DNA of 64,000 nt from positions 86,167 to 150,166 of the forward strand of contig PKUJ01000025.1 in the NCBI GenBank assembly GCA_002869565.1. The letters are read 5' to 3'. Made by a program: the position numbers and the translations under genes. Every line of letters begins with the position of its first letter. The stretch's first letter is position 1. Below the pieces are notes generated by a model that saw nothing but the letters and a program-made list of their open reading frames with translations, ran no database searches and had not been told where the DNA came from. The DNA is from Arcobacter sp. (GTDB lineage: Bacteria > Campylobacterota > Campylobacteria > Campylobacterales > Arcobacteraceae). This document shows, in pieces, positions 1-9,673 of this stretch.

Positions 1-48
1 ATTTTTTCCTTTTATTAATTTTTTTTCTAAGTTTTTTTGAATCTTTAT
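1..48. other. Left edge: probable leader of a downstream minus-strand gene
   Basis: This short stretch lies just downstream of the acyl-CoA dehydrogenase stop. Read on the minus strand it ends in AAAAGGAAAAAAT at the window edge, which looks like a ribosome binding site for a gene starting just outside the window. That gene would be co-transcribed with the dehydrogenase. The inference cannot be tested here because the start codon is not in the window. Confidence 0.35.
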
Positions 49-2070
49 CTATTTTGTCTGCCAGTCATGGGCTAAGGCCTCTGGTTTAATATCTTTTATT
101 AAAGTACTATTACCATTTTGAGCATCATCACCTACTGTTTTTAAGTGTTTTCTTAAGTTTTCAGTAGAAGATAAACCTTTTAATATTTGAATTGCTTCAA
201 TTTCCAGCTTTAATACTTCAGAGTATAAAGCTGCAACAGATTGCTGAGACTTATCTAATTTAGAGGCATGTGCACACATTGCTAACATTGCTACTAAAAG
301 TTCAATTTTTTTACCCAATCTATGAATTGGAACCTGTGCACTAGTTTGTTCTAATTGATAGTACAAACTCATACCAAGGTAAAGCCATTTACATTTTCTT
401 AAATTTCGCTCTGCATAGGATATATAAAGTTTTAAATCAATTGGTATTTCCTCATACCTACTTTGCATAGATAAAGGAACTAATCTTCTAAAAACTTTTG
501 GAATCTCTGCAATACCATTTTTAAGAATCCATCCAATTAATTTATATAAACCCGGACTTGCAACTAACTTAGCAGAAGCGATAGCACATCTTCTAGGATA
601 TTTTAAAAATGTTTTTAAATTGATTCTTAGAATTCTCTCTTTTTTATCAACAGGTTCACCCTTTTTCATATTGGCTTCTTGTAATACATTTAACATACTC
701 GCAACATTATCACTTGTAAATTTTGAAGTTATATCTTTAATCATACCCATAGTAATAAGGTCATTTTCACCTTCAACAATTCCAAAGACGTGAATATTTG
801 ATCTAGCTTCAGTAATTCTAGAATTTTTATCAAAACTTCTACCACCAATTACTCTTTCACAAGAAATAAGTGATTCTAAAGCAGAACTAGCTGCAAAAGA
901 TTTAGAAATATCCCTTAACCCTGCTAAATCAACTCCATTTGCATCTTGGCTTAATGATAAGTGTGATAAAGCCTGAGAAGCTAAAGCTCCACCAAGCATT
1001 TTCCCAATTCTTAGTCTTGGAAGTTCATGTTTAATTATATGTCCACCTACTCCAAGTCTTTTTGTTGCATAATTAACAGAATCCGCTGCTATCATTTTTT
1101 GATAACCAGCACACATAGCAGTTAACATACATCTCCCCATTCTTAGACAGTAAAATAGCACTTCTACTCCATCTGCTTTTATTTCGTTTTCGATAGGGAT
1201 AGGGAAATTCTCAAAATTTAATCTTGTGTTATAAATTGATTTAAAAGCATCAGAATTTGTTGAGACAATATCAAACTTATATTCATCTTTATCAATATCT
1301 TCGTTAGGAAGCTCTATAATAAATAAACCAATTTTTTTACCGCCTTTACCAATTCTTGCCGCAATTGCCATAATTCCACCATGAGTTGCACTTGTAATAT
1401 ACATTTTATTTGCAGAACCTTGTGCAAAAAGTCTATAACAATTATTTTCTTCATCTTTTTCTACATAGGCTTGTATTTTTTTTGCATTTACTCCAACACC
1501 AACTTCAGTTAAAGCAAACGATGTGATTCTCCCACTAGCAATCATTGGTAAGAAAGTTGATTTTTGATTATTATCTCCATATCCAAGAAGAGAACTTGAA
1601 CCAATTGTAAGTTGTCCAGAAATTTCAACTGCAAGTGCACCAATGCCATTTGAGGCAAGAGATTCTTCTAAAATTGCAAGTTGATTGTAATTTAATCCTA
1701 AGCCATTATATTTAGCTGGAACAGTAAAACCATAAGCACTTTTTTTAGCAACTTCTTGTCTTAATGTATCTGATAGTTTTCCATCTGTTCCAAAAGCTTC
1801 TCCTTTTTCTAGAAGGTCAAGTGCAGTAGCCAAAATTTCATCTGCTTCTTTTGTTTTCGCAATACTCATTTGAGTTGCACCAGATGATATTTCTGATAAA
1901 TCTGGTTGAGGACCATATATAAGTCTTTCAACTAAACTTGATTGTGTAGTTTTTAATTTATTTGCAGCACCTGACATCGCTTCATCAAGAGCGCCAACAT
2001 CTTGTGCTTGTAAATGATCACCTGCTGCAGCTAAGGCTTCAGTTGCAGCTGACTTTCCCTTCATTGTCAT
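49..2070 (-). CDS. Acyl-CoA dehydrogenase family protein, 673 aa
   Basis: FAD-dependent acyl-CoA dehydrogenase, probably oxidising an acyl-CoA thioester to its 2,3-enoyl form. Residues about 70-430 carry the usual N-terminal helical, central beta and C-terminal helical domains. The central FAD/substrate region includes SFALTEVGVGVNA, and the late motif VEGENDLITMG sits where the catalytic glutamate of the family (EGT) is found. A further C-terminal helical extension of about 200 residues makes it longer than the usual 380-aa enzymes and closer in length to very-long-chain types. The ATG at 2070 has AAGGAG five bases upstream. It is divergent from a MarR regulator. Substrate unknown; a link to the neighbouring aromatic-acid genes is possible only by position. 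Confidence 0.85.
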   Translation of the reverse strand: MTMKGKSAATEALAAAGDHLQAQDVGALDEAMSGAANKLKTTQSSLVERLIYGPQPDLSEISSGATQMSIAKTKEADEILATALDLLEKGEAFGTDGKLSDTLRQEVAKKSAYGFTVPAKYNGLGLNYNQLAILEESLASNGIGALAVEISGQLTIGSSSLLGYGDNNQKSTFLPMIASGRITSFALTEVGVGVNAKKIQAYVEKDEENNCYRLFAQGSANKMYITSATHGGIMAIAARIGKGGKKIGLFIIELPNEDIDKDEYKFDIVSTNSDAFKSIYNTRLNFENFPIPIENEIKADGVEVLFYCLRMGRCMLTAMCAGYQKMIAADSVNYATKRLGVGGHIIKHELPRLRIGKMLGGALASQALSHLSLSQDANGVDLAGLRDISKSFAASSALESLISCERVIGGRSFDKNSRITEARSNIHVFGIVEGENDLITMGMIKDITSKFTSDNVASMLNVLQEANMKKGEPVDKKERILRINLKTFLKYPRRCAIASAKLVASPGLYKLIGWILKNGIAEIPKVFRRLVPLSMQSRYEEIPIDLKLYISYAERNLRKCKWLYLGMSLYYQLEQTSAQVPIHRLGKKIELLVAMLAMCAHASKLDKSQQSVAALYSEVLKLEIEAIQILKGLSSTENLRKHLKTVGDDAQNGNSTLIKDIKPEALAHDWQTK

Positions 2071-2141
2071 TCTTTCTCCTTAATTTCACCTATTCTTTAA
2101 TGTTATTTCAAAATATTATCAGAAGGAAACTTAAATATATC

Positions 2142-2183
2142 TTACTAGTAAACTACTTTTAAGATACTTATCAAGTACTAGTA
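2142..2183. promoter_or_regulatory. Paired TACTAGTA palindromes, possible MarR operators
   Basis: The divergent intergenic region between the acyl-CoA dehydrogenase and the MarR gene contains TTACTAGTAA (2142-2151) and a second TACTAGTA (2176-2183), 33 bp apart. Paired palindromes between a MarR gene and its divergent target fit autoregulation plus control of the neighbour. The link to this MarR protein is inference. Confidence 0.4.
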
Positions 2184-2228
2184 TTTTAGTTAATCATTAT
2201 TTAATATATAACTTGCTATTCTGTTGCT

Positions 2229-2714
2229 ATGAAAACAAAAGAATTAGGATTAAGAATTGAAAGAGTTAAGACTCGTAAACCAGAAATTTATAATGATGTT
2301 TTACCTATAGTTGTACCTTTTTATATGTTCCAACAAAATTTATCAGAAGGTATTTCTAAAATACAAGAAAATAAATATCAGATTACAAATAGTGAAGTTG
2401 ATGTTATGAGATGTTTATATTTATCAAATAATGATGACAATATATTAAGCCCAACAAAAATTTTTGAAAAATTAATGTTTACATCTGGTGCGATTACAAA
2501 AGTTCTAAAGAAACTTGAAGAAAAAGCTTACATAAAGAGAATAGAGAATAAATATGATAAAAGAAGTAAATTGGTTCAATTAACACCCAAAGGGTGTGAA
2601 GTTTGTAAAAATGCTCTTACTGATATGTTTAAATATGAAGAAAAAACATTTTCAAAGCTGACAAAAGAAGAAAGAGAATTATATAAAGATCTTACACTAA
2701 AACTTTTAAGTTAA
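2229..2714 (+). CDS. MarR family transcriptional regulator, 161 aa
   Basis: Winged-helix repressor of the MarR type. The DNA-binding part runs from about residue 50 to 120: SPTKIFEKLMFTSGAITKVL is the helix-turn-helix, and KRSKLVQLTPKG is the beta wing. N- and C-terminal helices form the usual dimerisation region, and the length is normal for the family. It is divergently transcribed from the acyl-CoA dehydrogenase gene and most likely controls it through the palindromes between them. No clear Shine-Dalgarno sequence precedes the ATG. The ligand cannot be told from sequence; an acyl-CoA or aromatic acid would fit the setting. Confidence 0.85.
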   Translation: MKTKELGLRIERVKTRKPEIYNDVLPIVVPFYMFQQNLSEGISKIQENKYQITNSEVDVMRCLYLSNNDDNILSPTKIFEKLMFTSGAITKVLKKLEEKAYIKRIENKYDKRSKLVQLTPKGCEVCKNALTDMFKYEEKTFSKLTKEERELYKDLTLKLLS

Positions 2715-2764
2715 GTTTGGGGTAATATACAGAAGCATCACCAATAACAAGGAAAGCATCTTCA

Positions 2765-3022
2765 TCATATTAAAAAAGTTACACTTATAGAAAATATTGT
2801 CCTAATAGAATAAGACTTACTAATATAGTACATCCTTATTAATACCAAAGGAAAATTAATGCAAAACATTATAACTCCCAATTGGTAATTAATAAAGAAA
2901 ATAACTAAAATTACAAGTCTAGGTGTTCCTGATGCAATAGTACTATTAGGCACTAAAAATAGTAATACTCCTATAGATAGTAAAATTCCAAATAAGAGTA
3001 TTGATAGATATTTTTTATACTC
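2765..3022 (-). pseudogene. Remnant of a membrane permease, possibly AzlC-like
   Basis: An open frame on the minus strand with no ATG near its beginning encodes two hydrophobic segments, starting KKYLSILLFGILLSIGVL and continuing through LVPNSTIASGTPRLVILVIF. The second stretch faintly recalls the AzlC family of branched-chain amino-acid exporters, but AzlC is about 230 aa and only some 85 codons remain. Frame is closed by a TAA just upstream. I read it as a decayed gene fragment filling the 347-bp gap between the MarR gene and pobA. A random AT-rich hydrophobic frame is the alternative. Confidence 0.25.
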
Positions 3023-3061
3023 TTACTTTAATGATTTTATTGAAATATTAATCCTTTTAAA

Positions 3062-4270
<1,209 letters not shown>

Positions 4271-4299
4271 TCAATATATAATCAATTATAAGTGATATT

Positions 4300-4338
4300 T
4301 GTTCCATATAAAATACAAGTGTTCTTCTATATGGAACA
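4300..4338. promoter_or_regulatory. Inverted repeat between pobA and iclR
   Basis: TGTTCCATATA (4300-4310) is repeated exactly in inverse as TATATGGAACA (4328-4338), with a 17-base spacer that contains another GTTC. It lies midway between the divergent starts of pobA and the IclR gene. IclR regulators of aromatic catabolism commonly bind such repeats in the shared promoter, so this is the best candidate operator. The binding itself is inferred. Confidence 0.6.
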
Positions 4339-4402
4339 GAATTATGATTTTTCAAGCTTTTTTTAAATAAAATATAAAAAAACTAACTTTTTAGGAAAAA
4401 TA

Positions 4403-5170
4403 ATGAACAAAAGTTCGAATTTATCTTCTGTAGAAAATGCACTAAAAATTCTTGAATGTTTTACTATAGATGAAACAGAAAAAAGAGTTACAAAAATTTC
4501 AGAAGAATTAGGATTAGCAAAAAGTACAGTAAGTAGACTTATAAAAACACTGCACTCATATGGATATGTAAAAAAAGATTTGGAAACTCAAAAATACTCT
4601 TTAGGTACAAAAATTTTATCACTATATAGCAGTTTAATGTCAGAAATGGAAATAGTAAAAGAAGCCCAACCTTTTTTAGAACAATTAGCTAAGGAAACAA
4701 AAGAATCTGTTCAATTAGCTGAACTTGAAGGTTCTAATGTAATATATACTGAGCAAATAAAATCTTCTTTTCCTATACAAATTTTTGCACATATTGGTAG
4801 AATAAACCCTATACATTGTACCAGTTCAGGAAAACTACTATTAGCCTACCAAGAAATTGAAACAATTGAAGAGATACTTATTAATAATGAACTAAAAAGA
4901 TATACCTCATCTACAACTACAAATATAATTCAATTAAAAAAAGAACTATTAGAGATTAGGGCTTTAGGTTATTGTTATATAGAAAATGAGTTTATTGATG
5001 GAATAGTATCAATTGCAGCACCAATAAGAGACTATAATAAAAAAGTTGTAGCAGCAGTATCTTTAGTAGGGCCTATTCAAAGGTTTACTAAAGATAAAAT
5101 GCCGAGGTTTATAAATAAAGTTATTGATTCCAGTGATTTAATTTCTAAAACATTAGGATATAACAAATGA
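4403..5170 (+). CDS. IclR family transcriptional regulator (PobR/PcaR-like), 255 aa
   Basis: An N-terminal winged helix (about residues 8-70, with RVTKISEELGLAKSTVSRLI as the helix-turn-helix) is followed by the C-terminal IclR effector domain (about 80-250), with GRINPIHCTSSGKLLLAY and the SIAAPIRDYNKKVVAAVSLVGP segment typical of the family. IclR proteins named PobR, PcaR and PcaU control hydroxybenzoate and protocatechuate genes in Proteobacteria. Here the gene is divergent from pobA, with an inverted repeat between them. It is the only IclR gene in the window, so it may also act at the GTTCG-N5-CGAAC sites of the lig, vanA and mobA promoters; that is inference. Confidence 0.9.
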   Translation: MNKSSNLSSVENALKILECFTIDETEKRVTKISEELGLAKSTVSRLIKTLHSYGYVKKDLETQKYSLGTKILSLYSSLMSEMEIVKEAQPFLEQLAKETKESVQLAELEGSNVIYTEQIKSSFPIQIFAHIGRINPIHCTSSGKLLLAYQEIETIEEILINNELKRYTSSTTTNIIQLKKELLEIRALGYCYIENEFIDGIVSIAAPIRDYNKKVVAAVSLVGPIQRFTKDKMPRFINKVIDSSDLISKTLGYNK

Positions 5171-5190
5171 AGAATCTAAAATAAAAATCT

Positions 5191-5982
5191 TTATTGATCC
5201 CAATTAGGATCAATTTTTTTCATCATTCTATAATATGCAGGCCATTCAGGAAGTAAAACTTGCGCTCCAGCTTGAGAATCCCCTCCTTCAAATTGTTCTC
5301 TTGTTTTTATCATCACTTTTTCACTTGCTTGAATTAATTCTTGCCCTGTTGACATAGCTTTTAACTGAACTAATGAACCAAAAATTAGTTGATACATTCT
5401 CACAAATGCAGTAGCTACATTAACTCCTGCTGTAAGAGAACCATGATTATGAAGCAATAAAGTATGATTAGTTTCTCCAAGTGATGAAACTAACCTTTCT
5501 TGCTCAGCCTCATCCAAAACTATTCCCTCAAAATTGTGATACCCTATTCTTTCATAAAATTGATAAGACTCTTGATGAAGAGGGATAAATCCACATTTTA
5601 ATGTACTTACTGCTATTGTTTCAGGATTGTGTGTATGTAAAACACAATTTAAATCACTTCTTGCTTTATGAATAGCTGAGTGAATTACAAACCCAGCTTT
5701 ATTTACTGGATATGGACTATCATCTACTTTATTTCCATCTAAATCTATTTTTACTAAATTTGAAGGCTTAATTTCACTATAAAGTAAACCAAATGGATTA
5801 ATTAAAATATGTTCAGTTCCTGGTATTCTTAGTGAAATATGATTATATACTTGTGTTGTCCAACCATAATAATCAACCATTCTATATGCCAATGCTAACT
5901 CAACTCTTGCTTTCCATTCAACTTCACTAATTCCTGCAGGAGGAAAACTTTTTCTAAAAATATCTTCTTGTATTTGTTCCAT
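5191..5982 (-). CDS. Class II aldolase/adducin family protein, 263 aa
   Basis: Zinc-dependent class II aldolase fold. The motifs NHISLRIPG, INPFGLLYSEI, the first metal histidines in VLHTHNPETIAVS and the later LLLHNHGSLTAG are all present. Members include fuculose-phosphate aldolase relatives and decarboxylases or aldolases acting on aromatic-pathway products; the substrate cannot be assigned. The frame extends upstream to 6057 inside the TauD gene, but AAGGAGG lies directly before the ATG at 5982, which is the start used here. It is about 10 bases downstream of the TauD dioxygenase stop and clearly in the same operon. Confidence 0.85.
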   Translation of the reverse strand: MEQIQEDIFRKSFPPAGISEVEWKARVELALAYRMVDYYGWTTQVYNHISLRIPGTEHILINPFGLLYSEIKPSNLVKIDLDGNKVDDSPYPVNKAGFVIHSAIHKARSDLNCVLHTHNPETIAVSTLKCGFIPLHQESYQFYERIGYHNFEGIVLDEAEQERLVSSLGETNHTLLLHNHGSLTAGVNVATAFVRMYQLIFGSLVQLKAMSTGQELIQASEKVMIKTREQFEGGDSQAGAQVLLPEWPAYYRMMKKIDPNWDQ

Positions 5983-5992
5983 AGTTTCCTCC

Positions 5993-6910
5993 TTATTCTG
6001 GTCTTTCACCCATAACTGTTGCTCTATACATTTCTCTTCTAAATCCATCATAGTCATTAAAAGCTTGATGCATACAAATTCTATTATCCCAGATAATAAA
6101 TGTTTTACTTTCCCATCTTAATCTACAAGTAAAAGACTCTTGGGTTACAAAGTCACCTAAATATTTTAAAAGTGGAGCTGCTTCTTCATCTTTAAAACCT
6201 TCAATACCACAGGCATAAGTTTTATCAACAAAAATTGATTTCTCACCAGTAATTGGATGAGTTCTAATTAAAGGATGATAAAAACCTTCTATATTTTTTT
6301 GTGTATCAACATCAAGTTCAATATTCCCAAGATTGCCAACTTTTCCCTCTTTAGCAGCTTTTTCAGCTTGCATTGCAGCAACGACTCTTTGTCCACTCAT
6401 CCATACTTTTAAAGGAGCTAACATCTCTTTCATTGCATCACTTAAACTATTATAGGCAAGTACGGAGTTTGCAAACATTGTATCTCCACCATAAGGAGGC
6501 ATGTCTTTCCCATAATTTAATGCAATTGAAGGCGGAATTTCTAAAAAGGCTGAATCAGTATGCCAACCACTTCCAAAAACCATTTTTGTATTTGTAGTAG
6601 CTTCTTTTATTACGGGTTGAATATTTTCATGCCCTTCTACACCAGTTGTATAAGCATCCGTACCAAATTCACCTAAACGTAAAGTTAAGTTTTCATGGTC
6701 TTCAAAAGAAATATCTTGGTCTCTAAAATAAATAAGTTTGTGTCTATAAACTGCATCTTCAATCTCTGCAAAAGCTTCATCACTTACATTACTTAAATCA
6801 ACTCCTCTAATTTCTGCACCCATTGCAGCTGCTAGTGGAATTGCTTGTATATGTTTATAATTTCTTGAACTATTATCAAAAAGTCCTGTTGGGTGAACGA
6901 TACTACTCAT
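5993..6910 (-). CDS. TauD/TfdA family Fe(II)/2-oxoglutarate dioxygenase, 305 aa
   Basis: Non-haem iron oxygenase using 2-oxoglutarate as co-substrate. The iron-binding pair H117 and D119 are in SGWHTDSAF and the distal histidine H281 is in NRICMHQAFND; R292 or R296 in FRREMYRAT can bind 2-oxoglutarate. Length and motifs match TauD (taurine) and TfdA (2,4-D ether cleavage). AGGAAG precedes the ATG. The two-gene operon with a class II aldolase, surrounded by aromatic-acid genes, suggests oxidation of a substituted aromatic or aryl ether whose product is then split by the aldolase. That is inference; sulfonate use is the alternative. Confidence 0.88.
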   Translation of the reverse strand: MSSIVHPTGLFDNSSRNYKHIQAIPLAAAMGAEIRGVDLSNVSDEAFAEIEDAVYRHKLIYFRDQDISFEDHENLTLRLGEFGTDAYTTGVEGHENIQPVIKEATTNTKMVFGSGWHTDSAFLEIPPSIALNYGKDMPPYGGDTMFANSVLAYNSLSDAMKEMLAPLKVWMSGQRVVAAMQAEKAAKEGKVGNLGNIELDVDTQKNIEGFYHPLIRTHPITGEKSIFVDKTYACGIEGFKDEEAAPLLKYLGDFVTQESFTCRLRWESKTFIIWDNRICMHQAFNDYDGFRREMYRATVMGERPE

Positions 6911-7002
6911 TTTACTTCCTAATATTGATTTTTATCTAAACTTGAATTAGTATAACAATAATGAAAATGAAGTGGAAGACAAAATTTCAACAATTTCTGA
7001 CA

Positions 7003-7863
7003 CTATTTTAACATTTTGATTGAATACTCTTTAGGAGTCATGTTTTCATACTTTTTGAAAAATCTTGAAAAATATGAAGGATTATTAAAACCTAACTCGT
7101 ATGCAATAGTTTGTATTGTTTTATCTTGAGATACCATCTGTCTTTTTGCTTCCAGAATCACTCTTTGATGTATCATTGAAGTAACTGTAATACCTGATAT
7201 TTTTTTTATAATTTCATTTAATCTTTTTGAGGATAAATCCATTTTTCGGGAATAAAACTCTACATCTTTTATCTGCTTAAAATTCTCTTCAATTAAATTT
7301 CTAAGTTTATCAAGTTTTGTAAACTTTGGGTCGATAATTTGTGAAGAATCAATTTTTAGCTCTTCCATATAATATAAAAGAGTCTCTAGTAAACTTCGAA
7401 GTATTAAACTATTTTGTTTTTCTTTATTATACTCATTTAATAAAATATCCATAATTGGAAATATTGTTTTAAATTTTTCTACATCATAAATAAAATAAGG
7501 GATTGTATTAAAAGAGTTAAATAATTTTAATAATAGCTGTTTTATATTGTTATTGTTTTCTAAAATAAATGGTTCATTAAAATTTATAATAAAACCATCA
7601 AATTGCTCTTGATAATTTTTATAATTCCATTTATGAGTTTGATTTGGAGAGATAAAATATATATGCCCTGCTTTTAAAGCATAAGAAACAAAATCAATTT
7701 CATGGTTTTCATTTTTTTCTTTTGTTTTAGTAATAATAACAATTTCATAATAACTATGTCTGTGAATAGGAATTATTCCATTTTTACATCTATTTTTTAT
7801 TAAAGAAATTCTTAGTTGTCTTTTATGACTAATTTCATAACTTGGTATATATTCAATATCCAT
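7003..7863 (-). CDS. AraC family transcriptional regulator, 286 aa
   Basis: The C-terminal about 100 residues form the two AraC helix-turn-helices, ending TIAYELGFNNPSYFSRFFKK and MTPKEYS. The N-terminal cupin-like domain (about 25-120) carries HRHSYYEIVIITK and SPNQTHKW, features of the sugar/aromatic-acid-binding part of AraC proteins such as PobR-type or HpaA regulators. It lies downstream of vanA on the same strand, with a stem-loop between, and upstream of the TauD-aldolase operon. It most likely activates one or both. Effector unknown. Confidence 0.88.
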   Translation of the reverse strand: MDIEYIPSYEISHKRQLRISLIKNRCKNGIIPIHRHSYYEIVIITKTKEKNENHEIDFVSYALKAGHIYFISPNQTHKWNYKNYQEQFDGFIINFNEPFILENNNNIKQLLLKLFNSFNTIPYFIYDVEKFKTIFPIMDILLNEYNKEKQNSLILRSLLETLLYYMEELKIDSSQIIDPKFTKLDKLRNLIEENFKQIKDVEFYSRKMDLSSKRLNEIIKKISGITVTSMIHQRVILEAKRQMVSQDKTIQTIAYELGFNNPSYFSRFFKKYENMTPKEYSIKMLK

Positions 7864-7883
7864 TTAGACTCTTTTCAGATTCT

Positions 7884-7912
7884 AAATAAAAAGAGTTTAA
7901 CTCTTTTTATTT
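7884..7912. terminator. Stem-loop between vanA and the araC gene
   Basis: AAATAAAAAGAG (7884-7895) pairs perfectly with CTCTTTTTATTT (7901-7912) over a five-base loop. It overlaps the vanA stop codon. The A/T-rich arms could work as a terminator in either direction and would reduce read-through from vanA into the regulator gene. Confidence 0.55.
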
Positions 7913-8956
7913 ATTATCAATATATCTTTCTTCTTCAAGTTTTATCATCTGACTTAATATACGTCGAGAAAGTTTTCCACCTGCATCAATGTCAAGACTG
8001 ATTAAACTCTTATTTGGGAATTTTTCAAGATTTTTTTGTTGGAACTCTAAAACTTCTAAATCCTCTTCAAATATTCCACCTTGACCTTTTAAAATATCCT
8101 GTGTCAATTGATTATCAGTTGGATTAAAGTTTCTTGCCATTCCCCAAAAATACCACATTGAAGTTTCAGTTTGAGGAGTCATAAAATCTACAACTGTACA
8201 TCTAACTTTATCTTGCTTAGGTGCATCTTTCCCACCTTTTCCTTTTAATGCAACTCCTACATCAATTAATACAGCACCTGGTGGAACAAATTTTGATTTT
8301 TGCCATCTATCTACTTTAGCAGTCGGGTCTAAATTATTATGTTCCATACACATCTGCCAAAATGGAGGAGCAGTAATATCATCCATATATCTACTTGTAA
8401 CAACATAACCATCTTCCATTTGGGTATTCACAGGACTTTCATCAATCTCTTCTTGCCCAATACTAGTTCCATGGACATACTTCTCATGAGTTAAATCCAT
8501 CAAATTATCAATCATAAATCTATAATCACATTTAATATCAAAAACTCCACCTGCAAATGCCCACTCTTTATTCCCATGCCATTCTAAATAAGGAATTAAA
8601 GATTCATCAACTTTTTCTATCTTACCAGGCCAGATCCAAATAAATCCATACTTTTCAACAATAGGATAATACTTTGAACAAGGTATTTTTTTAGGATTTT
8701 GCATAGGCATATCAACAATTTCACCTTTACAGCCTACTTTTAATCCATGATAAGCACAAACTAAATCACCCTCTTCCATATAACCTAAGGATAAAGCTGC
8801 ACCTCTATGTGTACAAAAATCTTCTAAAGCAATTACTTCATTTTTTTTATTTCTAAAAAAAACTAATTGAACACCACAGATTACTCTTGAAAATGGCTTA
8901 TCACTTTTAATCTCTTCGCTTGTTCCTGCGACATACCATGTATTTTTTGGAAACAT
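7907..8956 (-). CDS. vanA: Vanillate O-demethylase oxygenase subunit (Rieske type)
   Basis: Terminal oxygenase that removes the methyl group of vanillate to give protocatechuate and formaldehyde. The Rieske [2Fe-2S] ligands are C48, H50, C67 and H70, and the mononuclear iron histidines H157 and H162 are in NLMDLTHEKYVH. The opening MFPKNTWYVAG, the GYMEEGD...YHGL region and YGFIWIWPG match VanA closely, and the 349-aa length is normal. AAGGAG precedes the ATG. The operon is dctP, alpha/beta hydrolase, vanA. No VanB reductase is present anywhere in the window, so the electron donor must be encoded elsewhere. A related methoxy- or aryl-acid substrate is possible. Confidence 0.87.
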   Translation of the reverse strand: MFPKNTWYVAGTSEEIKSDKPFSRVICGVQLVFFRNKKNEVIALEDFCTHRGAALSLGYMEEGDLVCAYHGLKVGCKGEIVDMPMQNPKKIPCSKYYPIVEKYGFIWIWPGKIEKVDESLIPYLEWHGNKEWAFAGGVFDIKCDYRFMIDNLMDLTHEKYVHGTSIGQEEIDESPVNTQMEDGYVVTSRYMDDITAPPFWQMCMEHNNLDPTAKVDRWQKSKFVPPGAVLIDVGVALKGKGGKDAPKQDKVRCTVVDFMTPQTETSMWYFWGMARNFNPTDNQLTQDILKGQGGIFEEDLEVLEFQQKNLEKFPNKSLISLDIDAGGKLSRRILSQMIKLEEERYIDNK

Positions 8957-8969
8957 TTTTTCTCCTTCT

Positions 8970-9665
8970 TTATAAAAAATTTATTATTGCTTTTGCAACT
9001 AATTTTGGCTGCTCAACAGGTGCCATATGACTGGCATTTTCAATTACAGATAAGGTACTATCTTTTAAGAAATCTTGCATTTTTTCATGTTGTAAAATAG
9101 AACTCCACTTATCCTCTGTAGCACTAAGTAACAAAGTTGAGATATCAACAGTTGATAAAATAGATTGTGAATCAGGACGATTTATTAATGCACCTATTTG
9201 TTTTAAGAACTCATCAACACTGTATGATAAAATCATTTTTTCAAGTTTATTAAGTAATAAACTATTTTTTAGGCTCTCTTCACTAAGCATAGGAGGAAGC
9301 CATTGTTTTCCAACAGCCTTTATTCCCTTCGTTTTTGCTAAATCAAGTAATTTTCGTCTTACAATAAGTTCAGCTTCACTTTTAGGATGAACACCTGTAT
9401 TAAATAATCCTAATTTAAGCACTCTTTTGGGTTCAGTTTTAAAAACTTCTAGAGCAACTCTTCCTCCCATTGAATGACCTATTAATATAAATTTTTTAGG
9501 AGCAGTATTTAGTACTTTGTTTGCCATCATTTCAATCGAATCACAACCTTTAAATGAAATTATCGATACATTAAAGTTATCCTCTAACTCTTTAGCAACT
9601 TCTTCCCAAACCATTTCAGTACACAATAGTCCACTAAGAAATACAATGTTCTCTTTTTTTCTCAT
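8970..9665 (-). CDS. Alpha/beta hydrolase, 231 aa
   Basis: A compact alpha/beta hydrolase. The nucleophile elbow GHSMGG is at about residues 63-68, an acidic residue lies in LLLSATEDKWS and the catalytic histidine in ENASHMAPVEQP. The fold covers esterases, enol-lactonases and meta-cleavage-product hydrolases; the short length and lack of a signal peptide point to a cytoplasmic enzyme. Between an orphan dctP and vanA, it may hydrolyse an ester or lactone form of an aromatic acid taken up by the transporter. The substrate is not shown by sequence. Confidence 0.8.
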   Translation of the reverse strand: MRKKENIVFLSGLLCTEMVWEEVAKELEDNFNVSIISFKGCDSIEMMANKVLNTAPKKFILIGHSMGGRVALEVFKTEPKRVLKLGLFNTGVHPKSEAELIVRRKLLDLAKTKGIKAVGKQWLPPMLSEESLKNSLLLNKLEKMILSYSVDEFLKQIGALINRPDSQSILSTVDISTLLLSATEDKWSSILQHEKMQDFLKDSTLSVIENASHMAPVEQPKLVAKAIINFL

Positions 9666-9673
9666 AATAAGCC

